Below, piece by piece: positions 9,497-17,528 of a stretch of 47,551 nucleotides of DNA (within the stretch, counting starts at the first letter, position 1; each line of letters starts with the position of its first letter). A program made the position numbers and the translations under genes. Origin of the DNA: Opitutia bacterium (lineage in GTDB: Bacteria > Verrucomicrobiota > Verrucomicrobiia > Opitutales > Opitutaceae); contig CANHJG010000028.1 of the NCBI GenBank assembly GCA_947461205.1, forward strand, positions 1 through 47,551, written 5' to 3'. A model generated the notes under the pieces. That model saw nothing but the letters and a program-made list of their open reading frames with translations, searched no databases and was not told the DNA's origin.

Positions 9497-12310
9497 TCAC
9501 TTGGCGCCGCTGCGGGTGCGGCCTTCGGCGCTGGCGGGGGTGACGATCGTCGGATTCTGGAAGAGCGAATTCGCCGGCGTGTTCTTCAGATCCTGCTTCT
9601 TCGGCGAGCCGCCGGGGCTCACCAGATTGGCCGTCACGAAGATCAGGAGATTGCGTTTTTGGGAGCTCTCGCCCTTCGAACGGAAGAGCCGGCCGACCAG
9701 TGGGAGATCGCCGAAGAACGGAATCTTGTCGTTCACCTTTTTCACTTCCTCGCGGGTCAGACCGCCCATGACGAGGGTGGCACCGTCCCAGATCGTGACC
9801 TTCGTCGTGACTTCGCGGACGGAGAAGATCGGCTGATAAAAGCCGGGGGGCACCGTGACCGTGGTGACGCCGGAGATCGCGACGCTGGGGCCGCCGTATT
9901 CGACGAAGCCCTCGAACTCGGTGACCTTCGGGTTGAGGTCGAGACTGATCGAGTAGTCGTCCTCCTCGACGGTGGGCGTGACTTTCATTTCGACGCCGAC
10001 GTTGCGGGTGGTGAATTCCTGCGGGGTGCCGGCCGTGATCGTGACGCCGGCGGCGCCACCGGTCGTCGCGCCCGAGCCGACCTGGCTCTGGATTTCGCCG
10101 TAGCTCTGCGGGTAGCGGAGTTCCTGGGCGACGGTGATATTGGCGGGGTTGCCGGAGAGGACGGTGACCTTGGGGGAGCTGAGGAGGTCGGAGCCCTGTT
10201 TTTGCGAGAGGGCGCGGATGACGGCGCTGACGTCGAACTCGCCGACGAAGCCGGTGATGTTAGCGAGGGCGGTGGCGGTCGACGCGAGCTGCACGCCGCC
10301 GGGAATGGTCGCGGGGGCGACGGGCACGTTGAGCTGGCCGCCAGCGAGGCCGGGGTCCTTGATGACGAGGCCGCTGGTGTTGGTGGTGCTTGGGAAGGCG
10401 CTGACGAGGGAGCGGGTCACGCCGTCGCTGGTGTAGGTCTCGCGAGGGGTGAAGACCTGGCGGCCGGTGGAATCGAGGATGGGGGCGCCGGTGGCGGGAT
10501 TGATCTGCGCGATGCCGCGGCGGGAGAGATTCCATTTCACGCCGAGTTCCTCGAGGGCGCCTTCCTGGACCTCCATGAATTTCGACTCGATCTCGACCTG
10601 GCGGACGTCGTTGTAGCGGGAAAGGATATTGCGGATCCGCTCCACGTTACGGGCGGTCTGGGTGACGATAATGGCGGAGCCGTCGTAGGCGAGGCTGGAG
10701 CCGGGGACGGCCTCGAAGTTGACGCCGGCCTGCTGGAGAAACGCCTTCATCGAACCGGCCTCGCCGCCGCCGCCGGAGCCTTCGGCCGCGGCGCCGCCCG
10801 CGGCGAACGGATCGGGCTTGCTGCCCGCAGAGGTGCCGGCAATGCCGGTCATGCGGAGGACGGTGGCTCGGGTGACGGGGAAAAAGGCGGTGTCGAGCGT
10901 GGAGGTTTCGCCGCCGGGGCGAACGATCACGGCGTCGGCCTGGACCTCGTATTGGTAACCGACGGACTCGGTGACGAAATCGAGGACACGTTTCAGCGAC
11001 GTGTTGCGGAGGGTGAGGGTGATGGCGGGATTCTTGTTGCTCGGGTCGAGGAGGACGACGTTGACGCCCTTCGGGGTGGTGCCGCTGAGATCGTATTCCT
11101 CGGAGGCGGCGCTGAGGGCGGTGACGACCTGACCGATTTCGGCGCGGGTGAAGCTCACGCTGGGCAGAATGATGTCGGAGAGTTTCTTCGCGAGCGGAGC
11201 GGCGGCGGCGGCCTTGTCGAGTTCGCGGGTGCGCTCCTGGTAGATGCCGGGGCGCTGCCAGCCCTTCGCGACTTCCTCGAGGAGCTGGGCGCGGGTTTTC
11301 TCGCGGTTGAGGGCGCCGGTCTCGGTCTTTTCCTGGGCGATGCGGAGGAGGAAACCTTTGGCGACAGTGTTGTCGGGCTCTTTGGCTTCGACGGACCGGA
11401 AGGTGGCCTGGGCGCCGTCGATGTCACCGGCGACGTATTGGGCGCGGCCCTTAGCGACGAGTTGGGCCGTGGCGGCGCGTTCGGCGAGGAACTCGGGGTC
11501 GACGCCGGGCGTCGGGGCGGACTTGGTCTCGGCGCGGGTGATCCGCTGGGCCATCGTGGCGGCGCGGGCGTCGGCCGGGGAGAGTTCGGTTTGGGCGGCG
11601 AGGGCGGAACGGGCGCCGTCAGTGTCGCCGCGCTTGAGGCGGGCCTGGGCCTGGTCGAGGAGGGCGGAGGCTTTTTCTTTTTTCAGGTCGGCGATGAGTT
11701 TTTGGGTGAGCGGATTGGCGGGCAGCGACGCGAGGGCGGAGTCGAGGGTGGTGAGGGCCTCGTCGGGCTGGCCGGCGCGCAGCTGGGCGCGGGCGGCGGA
11801 GAGTTGGGCCTGGGCGTTAGCGAGGGCGGCGCTGAGGCGGCCGGCTTCGGCGCGGGCCAGGGCTTCGGCTTCCTCTTCGGGCGTGGGTCCGCGCGGGGCG
11901 GACGGAGGGGTTTGGCCGGGCTCGGGAATCTTGACGTCGATCATCGCGGGTGCGACGGCCGGGGCGCTGGCGAGCGCGGCGGCGGCCGGTGCGGGTTCCT
12001 GGGCGGGAGCGGGAGCCGGCGTGGCGGCGGCACGGGCGGCGGCGGCGGCCTGCGCGGCGCGCTGGGCGTCGAGTTCGTTGCGGAGGCGCAGCACGGACGG
12101 ATCGTTGGGCGAGAGGGCGGCGAGTTTCGCCAGCGCCTGCTGCGCGGTGTCGAGGTCGCCGGCATCGCGGGCACGGAGGGCCTCGGACATCAGGCGGATC
12201 TTCACGTCGGTCTGGCTTTGCGCGACGACGCGTCCGGCCGGCACCGCGAGGGCGACGAGCGCGGCAGCGAGCAGAACGTAAAGCGACGTGGGAAGGGCGT
12301 ATTTTTTCAT
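9497..12310 (-). CDS. TPR-secretin, type IV pilus-like outer-membrane protein (Amuc_1098 family)
   Basis: The protein has 937 residues from ATG 12310, which begins a signal peptide (MKKYALPTSLYVLLAAALVA) cut near AQS. Residues of about 35-330 are TPR-like helical repeats rich in Ala, Gln and Pro linkers. Then follow secretin N-domains (one with RNTSLKRVLDFVTES, another with NVERIRNILSRYNDVRQVEI) and the C-terminal secretin barrel, recognised by LLSSPKVTVLSGN, GVEMKVTPTVEEDDY, VMGGLTREE and IPFFGDLPLVGRLFR. Secretins form the gated outer-membrane ring of type IV pili and type II secretion. The long TPR N-terminus and the gene order match the Amuc_1098 family of Akkermansia. Its stop lies 26 bp before the giant Ig gene and its start 16 bp after the preceding gene, so it sits inside an operon. 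A start further upstream at 12634 was rejected because it overlaps the preceding gene and hides the signal peptide. Confidence 0.93.
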   Translation of the reverse strand: MKKYALPTSLYVLLAAALVALAVPAGRVVAQSQTDVKIRLMSEALRARDAGDLDTAQQALAKLAALSPNDPSVLRLRNELDAQRAAQAAAAARAAATPAPAPAQEPAPAAAALASAPAVAPAMIDVKIPEPGQTPPSAPRGPTPEEEAEALARAEAGRLSAALANAQAQLSAARAQLRAGQPDEALTTLDSALASLPANPLTQKLIADLKKEKASALLDQAQARLKRGDTDGARSALAAQTELSPADARAATMAQRITRAETKSAPTPGVDPEFLAERAATAQLVAKGRAQYVAGDIDGAQATFRSVEAKEPDNTVAKGFLLRIAQEKTETGALNREKTRAQLLEEVAKGWQRPGIYQERTRELDKAAAAAPLAKKLSDIILPSVSFTRAEIGQVVTALSAASEEYDLSGTTPKGVNVVLLDPSNKNPAITLTLRNTSLKRVLDFVTESVGYQYEVQADAVIVRPGGETSTLDTAFFPVTRATVLRMTGIAGTSAGSKPDPFAAGGAAAEGSGGGGEAGSMKAFLQQAGVNFEAVPGSSLAYDGSAIIVTQTARNVERIRNILSRYNDVRQVEIESKFMEVQEGALEELGVKWNLSRRGIAQINPATGAPILDSTGRQVFTPRETYTSDGVTRSLVSAFPSTTNTSGLVIKDPGLAGGQLNVPVAPATIPGGVQLASTATALANITGFVGEFDVSAVIRALSQKQGSDLLSSPKVTVLSGNPANITVAQELRYPQSYGEIQSQVGSGATTGGAAGVTITAGTPQEFTTRNVGVEMKVTPTVEEDDYSISLDLNPKVTEFEGFVEYGGPSVAISGVTTVTVPPGFYQPIFSVREVTTKVTIWDGATLVMGGLTREEVKKVNDKIPFFGDLPLVGRLFRSKGESSQKRNLLIFVTANLVSPGGSPKKQDLKNTPANSLFQNPTIVTPASAEGRTRSGAK

Positions 12311-12326
12311 TGCAAGAAAAGGGGGA

Positions 12327-13208
12327 TCAAAGGGGGGTGGGTAGGACGTCGGACGGCGCGGTGGGGTCGTCGGATTCGCGGGGAGTGAGCGTGCGGCGGT
12401 CGGGTTGGGCGAGCGTCGGCGCTTCTTTGATAATTTCCACGCTGGGAGGCGAGAGCTTGATGCTGTCGACCCGGTAGGTGGCGGCGCCGAGGGTGAAGCT
12501 TTCGCCGGCGCGGACCTCGCGCGTGGCGGTTTCGCCGGTGGGGGCGACGAACGCGGCGAGCCCGCCGGTGAAGTGGCGTTCCCGATGGGTGATGGTGACC
12601 TCGCGACCGGTCTTTTCATCGCGCACGACCGCACTGGCGACGCGCTGGCGGGTGGTCATGCTGTCGGGGATTTTGATTTCGACGGAGCGGACCGTGAAAC
12701 TGCGGATGGTGAGGCCGAGTTTCGGCACCCGGTGGCCGGCACCGGCGAGGAACACCTCACCGCTCGCGACGTTTTCAAACGTGCCGCGCTCACTTCCCGG
12801 CACGCCCACATAGCCAATGAGCTGGAGCCGGAAGGGTTCCGGGCGCACCACGACGAGCTCGACGCCGAAGGCTTCCTCGAGCGCGACCTCCTCGCTGACG
12901 GCCGCGGGCGGCTTGACCGTGAAGTGCCTGGAGCGGGCGTTGTAGAAAATCTCCGGCGGCGTGAACGTTTCGTAGACCCAGTCGCGGCCGCGCGTCTGCG
13001 AGGGCGGCGGCGTCCAGATGTCGGTCTTGACGATCTCCGGCTCGGACACGGTCGCCTGGTAAGGGGTCGTGGCAAGTTGGACCGTGGCGACGGCGGCCGG
13101 TGGGGTCGTGGCGTGCCGATACGCGTAGGCGCCGCACACGCCGGCGGACGCGAGCGCGAGGGCGGCGGCGGCGAGGAGGTAGACTTTTTCCTGGGAGAGG
13201 ACGGCCAT
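12327..13208 (-). CDS. Membrane-anchored pilus-like system protein (Amuc_1099 family)
   Basis: This is a 293-residue protein with one N-terminal membrane segment (about residues 9-29, LLAAAALALASAGVCGAYAY) and a long periplasmic part. The segment RDWVYETFTPPEIFYN near 75-90 and a beta-rich region (PFRLQLIGYVG, AGHRVPKLGLTIRSF) follow. The C-terminal end is a proline- and acid-rich tail. By position, between the PilO-like gene and the secretin, and by general shape it corresponds to Amuc_1099; in a classical pilus operon this slot is held by PilP, the link between inner-membrane complex and secretin. That role is inference from position. It starts 3 bp after the upstream gene ends. Confidence 0.78.
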   Translation of the reverse strand: MAVLSQEKVYLLAAAALALASAGVCGAYAYRHATTPPAAVATVQLATTPYQATVSEPEIVKTDIWTPPPSQTRGRDWVYETFTPPEIFYNARSRHFTVKPPAAVSEEVALEEAFGVELVVVRPEPFRLQLIGYVGVPGSERGTFENVASGEVFLAGAGHRVPKLGLTIRSFTVRSVEIKIPDSMTTRQRVASAVVRDEKTGREVTITHRERHFTGGLAAFVAPTGETATREVRAGESFTLGAATYRVDSIKLSPPSVEIIKEAPTLAQPDRRTLTPRESDDPTAPSDVLPTPL

Positions 13209-13211
13209 GGC

Positions 13212-14348
13212 TCAGGGGGTCGGTTGGGCGTCCGCGGCCGGGGTTTCGGAGGCGGGCGCCGCCACGAGGTCGAGGTATTCCACCGTGACAGTGAATTTCG
13301 ACAGCGGCTTGGACACAATCGGGATGGCCACGGGGACCTTGGGGAGGGGCTTACCGGAGGTCGTCGCCGCGGGCGCTTTCGGCACAACGGAGAGGACGAC
13401 GGACGGAGCCGGCGGGGTATCGGCGGGGGCATCGGCGACGGTGCCCTCCTCGGCGGGGACCACGGCGGCAGCAGCGATTTCCTCGGCGCTGGCGCGATCG
13501 ACCTCGACCTCGCGGACGAGCACGGGGAGTTCAAAACTGGCGAGCTTGTTGAGGAAGGAGCGCAGCACGGCGGTCTGGCCGGTGAAGACGACCCGCACCG
13601 GCGTCGTATCGATATAGGCGTAGGCGCGGGCGGTGACCCGCGGGTCGATCACGAAGAGTTCCGGGCTCTCGGGCTCGGGCGGGGAACCGGGGCCGGCCGT
13701 GCCTTCCGGCGGCGGCTCGGGGGCGACACCCCCACTCGCGGCGGCCGCGGCGGCGGCTTGGTCGGCCAGCAGGGCGGCCTTCTCGGACTTGTTGAGCGCG
13801 CGTTCGCGTTGGACAGAGAAAAGGGAGCGCGGGCGGGCCTCGATGAGCGATTCGAGAACGAACTGGACGACCTGGCGCTGGTGGAAGGCGGACGCAATGC
13901 GGTCTTCCTTCGGGCCTTCGTTGGCGTACAAGGCAAAGCCGAGGCGCGCGGCTTCGGGGCGGATCTCGACATCGTTTTTCTTGGCGAGCTCGCGGGTCTT
14001 TTCAACGAAGGTGGCCAGATCGAAGTAGGCCTCGGTGCGGGCGGTGGGGACCTTCGCGCCGGCGAGCCGCTCGGCGGCGGGACCGCGGCCGCTGAGTTCG
14101 ACCCGCATGGCCGCCACGGCGCGCCGGGCGCGGGCGAGGTCGGCCTCGATCGCGGTAGCGACCGGCCGGGTCGGCACGGGCACGAGGTCCTTCATCGCCA
14201 GCAACTCGGCCTCGCGTTCAACGAGTTTCTTCTGGGCGGCGCGGGACGCGGCGAATCGGTCGTAGATGAGCCAACCCTCGCCCAGCACCAGGAGCCCGCA
14301 GAGGGTGAGCGCGGACGCGAAGAGGGGATATTTGCGATACCAGTTCAT
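13212..14348 (-). CDS. PilO-like membrane-anchored protein (Amuc_1100 family)
   Basis: The product has 378 residues: a short cytoplasmic start (MNWYRKYP), one membrane helix at about 8-28, a helical coiled-coil region at 30-90 (AAQKKLVEREAEL, EADLARARRAVAAMR), and two mixed alpha/beta regions split by a proline-rich, low-complexity linker near 200-230. The second part ends in a strand FTVTVEYLDLV, as expected for ferredoxin-like PilN/PilO domains. Akkermansia Amuc_1100, the protein known to act on host TLR2, has this layout and the same neighbours. In this presumably free-living organism it is more likely a structural part of the envelope machine. It begins 7 bp after the PilM-PilN-like gene stops and nearly touches the next start, so the genes are co-transcribed. 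Confidence 0.82.
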   Translation of the reverse strand: MNWYRKYPLFASALTLCGLLVLGEGWLIYDRFAASRAAQKKLVEREAELLAMKDLVPVPTRPVATAIEADLARARRAVAAMRVELSGRGPAAERLAGAKVPTARTEAYFDLATFVEKTRELAKKNDVEIRPEAARLGFALYANEGPKEDRIASAFHQRQVVQFVLESLIEARPRSLFSVQRERALNKSEKAALLADQAAAAAAASGGVAPEPPPEGTAGPGSPPEPESPELFVIDPRVTARAYAYIDTTPVRVVFTGQTAVLRSFLNKLASFELPVLVREVEVDRASAEEIAAAAVVPAEEGTVADAPADTPPAPSVVLSVVPKAPAATTSGKPLPKVPVAIPIVSKPLSKFTVTVEYLDLVAAPASETPAADAQPTP

Positions 14349-14355
14349 GCGCGGC

Positions 14356-16077
14356 TCAGAGCGTTTTCTTCGGGTTGATCACGAGCGTGAAATCAAACCG
14401 CAGCAGCCCGTTTTGGTTGTTGTCGAATTTCTCGTTCTCGACGGAGGCGATGAACTGGGAGCCGGTGAAGCTCGCGAGGAGTTGTTGCACGCGTTGGCGG
14501 GCTTCGGCGCTGACCTTCGACTGGGGATTGGCGACGTCGAGCAGGCGGCCGCTGAGCGTGAGCCGGAGCGGCGGCGCAGGCGGGCCGGCGGGAACGGAAC
14601 CGTCGACCGGCGGCGGTGCACTCGGGTCTGGCTGGGGCTGCTCGCCCGGTTCGGGCAACGGCGCGCGGACGACCTGGAGTTTGTCGAGCCAGACATCTTC
14701 GATCTTCACGAGCCGATTCTGGAGGTCGGTCAAGAAATTGATCCAGTTGGCCTTCGTCTCGTAGGCCCCGCGATAGGCGGCGATCTGTTTCTTCGCCTCG
14801 TCGATCTGACGCAGATTGTCCTCGTTGCGGGTCTGGATCGCCCGGAGCGGCATCAGCTGGCCGTCGACCGCAGAGACCTGCGCAAGTTTTCCGGACGCGA
14901 CCTGGTGAAAATAGATGATCGGCGGCACGAACGCCATGACGACGAGCGCCGCGGTGGCGACGATGAGGGGCTGGCGTTTGCGGAAGGCGATGGCCTCGGT
15001 GACGGACGGTGGGAGGAGGCTAGCTTCGGTTTCCTTCTTGGAGACCAGGCAGGTGGCGAGACCGACGAGATCGGCGAGGACGGAGGCGGCGCCCTCGGCC
15101 CCGGCGGCGCGGGCGTTGGCGGCGAGGTCGACATGGCGCAGCGACTCGTAGCGGTGGACGGGCACCTTCAGCTTTTCGCCGAGGGTCGCGGGCAGTGCGT
15201 TGATCAGCGATCCGCCGCCGGTCAGGTAAACGGCCGCGGCGGCCTCGGTCCCGGATTGGCGGCGGTGGTTGACCGCGGAGCGCATGATCTCGAGGCCGAG
15301 CTTGGCGTTGAAAGCGGCGGCCGCTCGCTGCACCGAGGCGCGCGAGGGAGAACCCGCCGGCAAATCGGAGTGGCCGGACAGCACCTGCACCTTGAGCGTT
15401 TCCGCCTGCGAAAAATCAATGCGCAGATCGTCGGCGACCGCCTGCGTGACGGCGTTGCCCGCGAGGGCGAGGGTGCGGACGTAGAAACGTTCGCCTTCTA
15501 TAAAGAGGAGGTTGGTCGACCGGGCGCCGACATTGATCACGATGACGCTCTCGTTGACTTCAGGATAATTATAACGGAAGGCGTGGTTGAGCGCGAGGGC
15601 GGCAGGGACGGCGCGCTCGGCCGGGAACCCGGCGGAGTCGGTCGCGGTGCAGAGCGTCTGCATCGACTCGAACTTCGCCGCGGTCAGCATCACTTCGAGG
15701 TCGAACCCGTCGTCGGCGACGACCAAGTGGTCCCAGACGACTTCTTCGAGCGGATAAGGGATGTTTTCGGCCGCCTCGAACGCGATGATCTTGCCGCGTT
15801 TCTCTTTCGCCATGGAAGGCGTCTTGATAAACTTCGTCAGCGCCAGATGGCCGGGAACGGCGAGCGCACTGATGCCGCCGAGCTTGTGGCGGGTGGAGAC
15901 GGCCCCGAGGGACTGGGCGATTTCCGTGGCCCAGCGCGCCTCGTGCGAGGGGTCAGAGCTGTGCGCCTCGATCGCGAACTGCTGCAGCACCAGGCGTCCC
16001 GCCGCTCCGGCTGTGAACATACCGCACGCGACATGACCTGCTCCAATGTCAACGGCTAGAACCCGGGGTGAACGCAT
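14356..16077 (-). CDS. PilM-PilN-like fusion protein (Amuc_1101 family)
   Basis: The start was set at ATG 16077 (MRSPRVLAVDIGAGHVACGM), which puts the actin-like phosphate-1 motif at the N-terminus as in PilM; 573 residues result. Residues 1-350 carry the actin/FtsA/PilM ATP-binding fold: AVDIGAG at 8-14, INVGARSTNLL at 181-191 (phosphate 2), and YLTGGGS at 284-290 (adenosine motif). A membrane helix at about 370-390 follows, then a helical coiled coil and a C-terminal ferredoxin-like part (LRLTLSGRLLD, LRFDFTLVINP) typical of PilN. In most bacteria PilM and PilN are separate proteins that bind each other across the membrane face; here they are one chain. It heads the tightly packed part of the pilus-like operon and probably forms its cytoplasmic and inner-membrane base. 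Confidence 0.85.
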   Translation of the reverse strand: MRSPRVLAVDIGAGHVACGMFTAGAAGRLVLQQFAIEAHSSDPSHEARWATEIAQSLGAVSTRHKLGGISALAVPGHLALTKFIKTPSMAKEKRGKIIAFEAAENIPYPLEEVVWDHLVVADDGFDLEVMLTAAKFESMQTLCTATDSAGFPAERAVPAALALNHAFRYNYPEVNESVIVINVGARSTNLLFIEGERFYVRTLALAGNAVTQAVADDLRIDFSQAETLKVQVLSGHSDLPAGSPSRASVQRAAAAFNAKLGLEIMRSAVNHRRQSGTEAAAAVYLTGGGSLINALPATLGEKLKVPVHRYESLRHVDLAANARAAGAEGAASVLADLVGLATCLVSKKETEASLLPPSVTEAIAFRKRQPLIVATAALVVMAFVPPIIYFHQVASGKLAQVSAVDGQLMPLRAIQTRNEDNLRQIDEAKKQIAAYRGAYETKANWINFLTDLQNRLVKIEDVWLDKLQVVRAPLPEPGEQPQPDPSAPPPVDGSVPAGPPAPPLRLTLSGRLLDVANPQSKVSAEARQRVQQLLASFTGSQFIASVENEKFDNNQNGLLRFDFTLVINPKKTL

Positions 16078-16165
16078 ATTTGGGGTGAAGAAAGAGGTAG
16101 AGGCGATTTCAGATGCGGCGAGACGCAGCAAGCGCAAACTCAGTTACGGAAAATCGCCGGAGATT

Positions 16166-16786
16166 TTAGCGGACCTCCCGGCGCACAAATGACGGCGTGG
16201 CGCGGGGATAGTCATTGACGAAGGGGGTGAGGTATTGCGGCTGCAGGAGACCGTCGTTAATCGCGACGGCGGCAGCGGCGCGGGTCTGGAAATTTTTCCG
16301 GGCTTCCGCCGCCGGGAGCGAAGTCGAATAACTGGCGCGACCTGCCGGCAGCGTCTTCCCGCCGGCGGCGAGTTCGACGCCCCAAAATTTCGGATCGCCG
16401 TGGAGCTGGTCGCGTTTCACGAGTTCGGGCGGCAGATAGAACCGCACGTCGGCGCGGCCGGTCTCGAGGGCGACGCACTCGGCTTCGGCGCGATAATACT
16501 CGAGGCGACGCTCCCCGCCGGCCGGCGCGGGCAGTTCAAAGCCAAGGGTGAGCGTCACGCGCACCCGCGCGACCATGCGCCCGGACGGGCTCGGCGTGGG
16601 CCGGACCTCCAGCGCGACGTCCGCCTCATACCAGTTGCCGATGGAGCCGGTCGGCGCCCGGAGGTTGGTGAATTTGACCATGGTGACCTCGACGTCCGAC
16701 GCCGCGGACGCGGTCGCGCCGGTGCAGAAAAAGCCCGCGAGGCATGCGAGAGCGAGGGGGACGATCTTGTGCGAAACGCGATTCAC
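16166..16786 (-). CDS. Exported pilus-like system protein (Amuc_1102 family)
   Basis: The best start is GTG 16786, which opens a signal peptide (VNRVSHKIVPLALACLAGFF) cut after ASA; the protein is 206 residues. The open frame continues upstream to 17419, but that part lies on top of the Nudix gene on the other strand and would bury the signal. The mature part is beta-rich and looks like a single Ig-like sandwich: VEVTMVKFTNLRAP, then NWYEADVALEVRP, ARVRVTLTLGFEL and VRFYLPPELVKR. Place and size agree with Amuc_1102, which is exported in Akkermansia. It is the first gene of the pilus-like run, 88 bp before the PilM-PilN-like start. Its function is unknown; a periplasmic or surface accessory part of the complex is my inference. 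Confidence 0.78.
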   Translation of the reverse strand: MNRVSHKIVPLALACLAGFFCTGATASAASDVEVTMVKFTNLRAPTGSIGNWYEADVALEVRPTPSPSGRMVARVRVTLTLGFELPAPAGGERRLEYYRAEAECVALETGRADVRFYLPPELVKRDQLHGDPKFWGVELAAGGKTLPAGRASYSTSLPAAEARKNFQTRAAAAVAINDGLLQPQYLTPFVNDYPRATPSFVRREVR

Positions 16787-16799
16787 AGGGGGAAAAACG

Positions 16800-16830
16800 T
16801 TGAGCACCCCTCCGGCGAGGTCACGCTCAA
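16800..16830. promoter_or_regulatory. Inverted repeat in the divergent promoter region of the pilus-like operon
   Basis: The 78 bp between the divergent starts of the Amuc_1102-like gene and the Nudix gene hold TTGAGC (16800-16805) and its exact complement GCTCAA (16825-16830), 19 bases apart. This is the only intergenic space from which the pilus-like operon could be read, so the repeat could be an operator. Six-base arms also arise by chance, and no convincing -35/-10 pair was seen. Confidence 0.25.
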
Positions 16831-16864
16831 AACTTGGTTCCTGCGTTCCGCCCCTCCTTTTCCG

Positions 16865-17371
16865 ATGCCGACACCTCCCCTCGCCTACAAAATTGCCGTC
16901 CTGGTTTTCCTCGAAAATCCCGCGGGTGAACACCTGCTGCTGCTCCGGGCGAAGGCGCCGAACTTCGGCTCGTGGAGTCCGATCGGCGGCAAACTGGAAA
17001 CCGCCGTCGGCGAATCGCCTTTCGAGTGCGCCGTCCGCGAGACCCACGAGGAAACCGGCCACGTGGTGACCACGGCCGACCTCCACCTTTTTTCCATCAT
17101 CGCGGAAAAGGCCTACGAGGGGCAGTCGCACTGGCTGATGTTTCTCTTCCGGTGCAAGAAACCGATCGCCGGCCTGCCGGCCGACATCGCCGAGGGCAAA
17201 TTTGGATTCTTCTCCCGCGCGGCGATCGAAACCATCCCGCTGCCCGAAACCGACCGCACCGCCCTCTGGCCGATCTACGACCGCCACCGCGACGGCTTCG
17301 TGTCCCTGCGGGCCGACTGCGCGCCCGACCGACCGATCCACATCGTGATCGAGGAAATCTTCGGCGCCTGA
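16865..17371 (+). CDS. Nudix hydrolase
   Basis: ATG 16865 gives a 168-residue protein; the longer open frame upstream is the shadow of the gene on the other strand. The Nudix box is clear at 41-66: GGKLETAVGE, then CAVRETHEETGH, with the catalytic REXXEE at 58-63. There are two extra residues between the first glycine and the first glutamate compared with the strict consensus. Nudix enzymes cleave nucleoside diphosphates linked to another group; the substrate here cannot be told (a NUDIX of the 8-oxo-dGTP or NTP-cleaning kind is possible). It is transcribed away from the pilus-like operon and followed by 157 bp before the first esterase. The leader before the ATG is pyrimidine-rich (CCCCTCCTTTTCCG). 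Confidence 0.88.
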   Translation: MPTPPLAYKIAVLVFLENPAGEHLLLLRAKAPNFGSWSPIGGKLETAVGESPFECAVRETHEETGHVVTTADLHLFSIIAEKAYEGQSHWLMFLFRCKKPIAGLPADIAEGKFGFFSRAAIETIPLPETDRTALWPIYDRHRDGFVSLRADCAPDRPIHIVIEEIFGA

Positions 17372-17528
17372 TCGCCCGAGACCCCGTCCTGCGAGCCGCG
17401 GCGCCGGGGATTCCCGCAACCGAGGCAGCCGTCCGGCGGCGGCCCCGCTCTCGTCGCGACCGCCGCGGTCCGCCGGGCGCGCACCAAACCGCTTGCACGC
17501 GCCGCGGGTGCCGCGTAGCGATTCCCCC

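Noticed and set aside
9473-12388. Long plus-strand open frame of 971 codons over the secretin gene
   Set aside because: It is the antisense shadow of the secretin in high-GC DNA: Gly/Arg/Asp-rich composition, no domain, and the minus frame has clear secretin motifs.
16787-17419. Upstream extension of the Amuc_1102-like frame
   Set aside because: It lies on the opposite strand of the Nudix gene, and the signal peptide would be internal.
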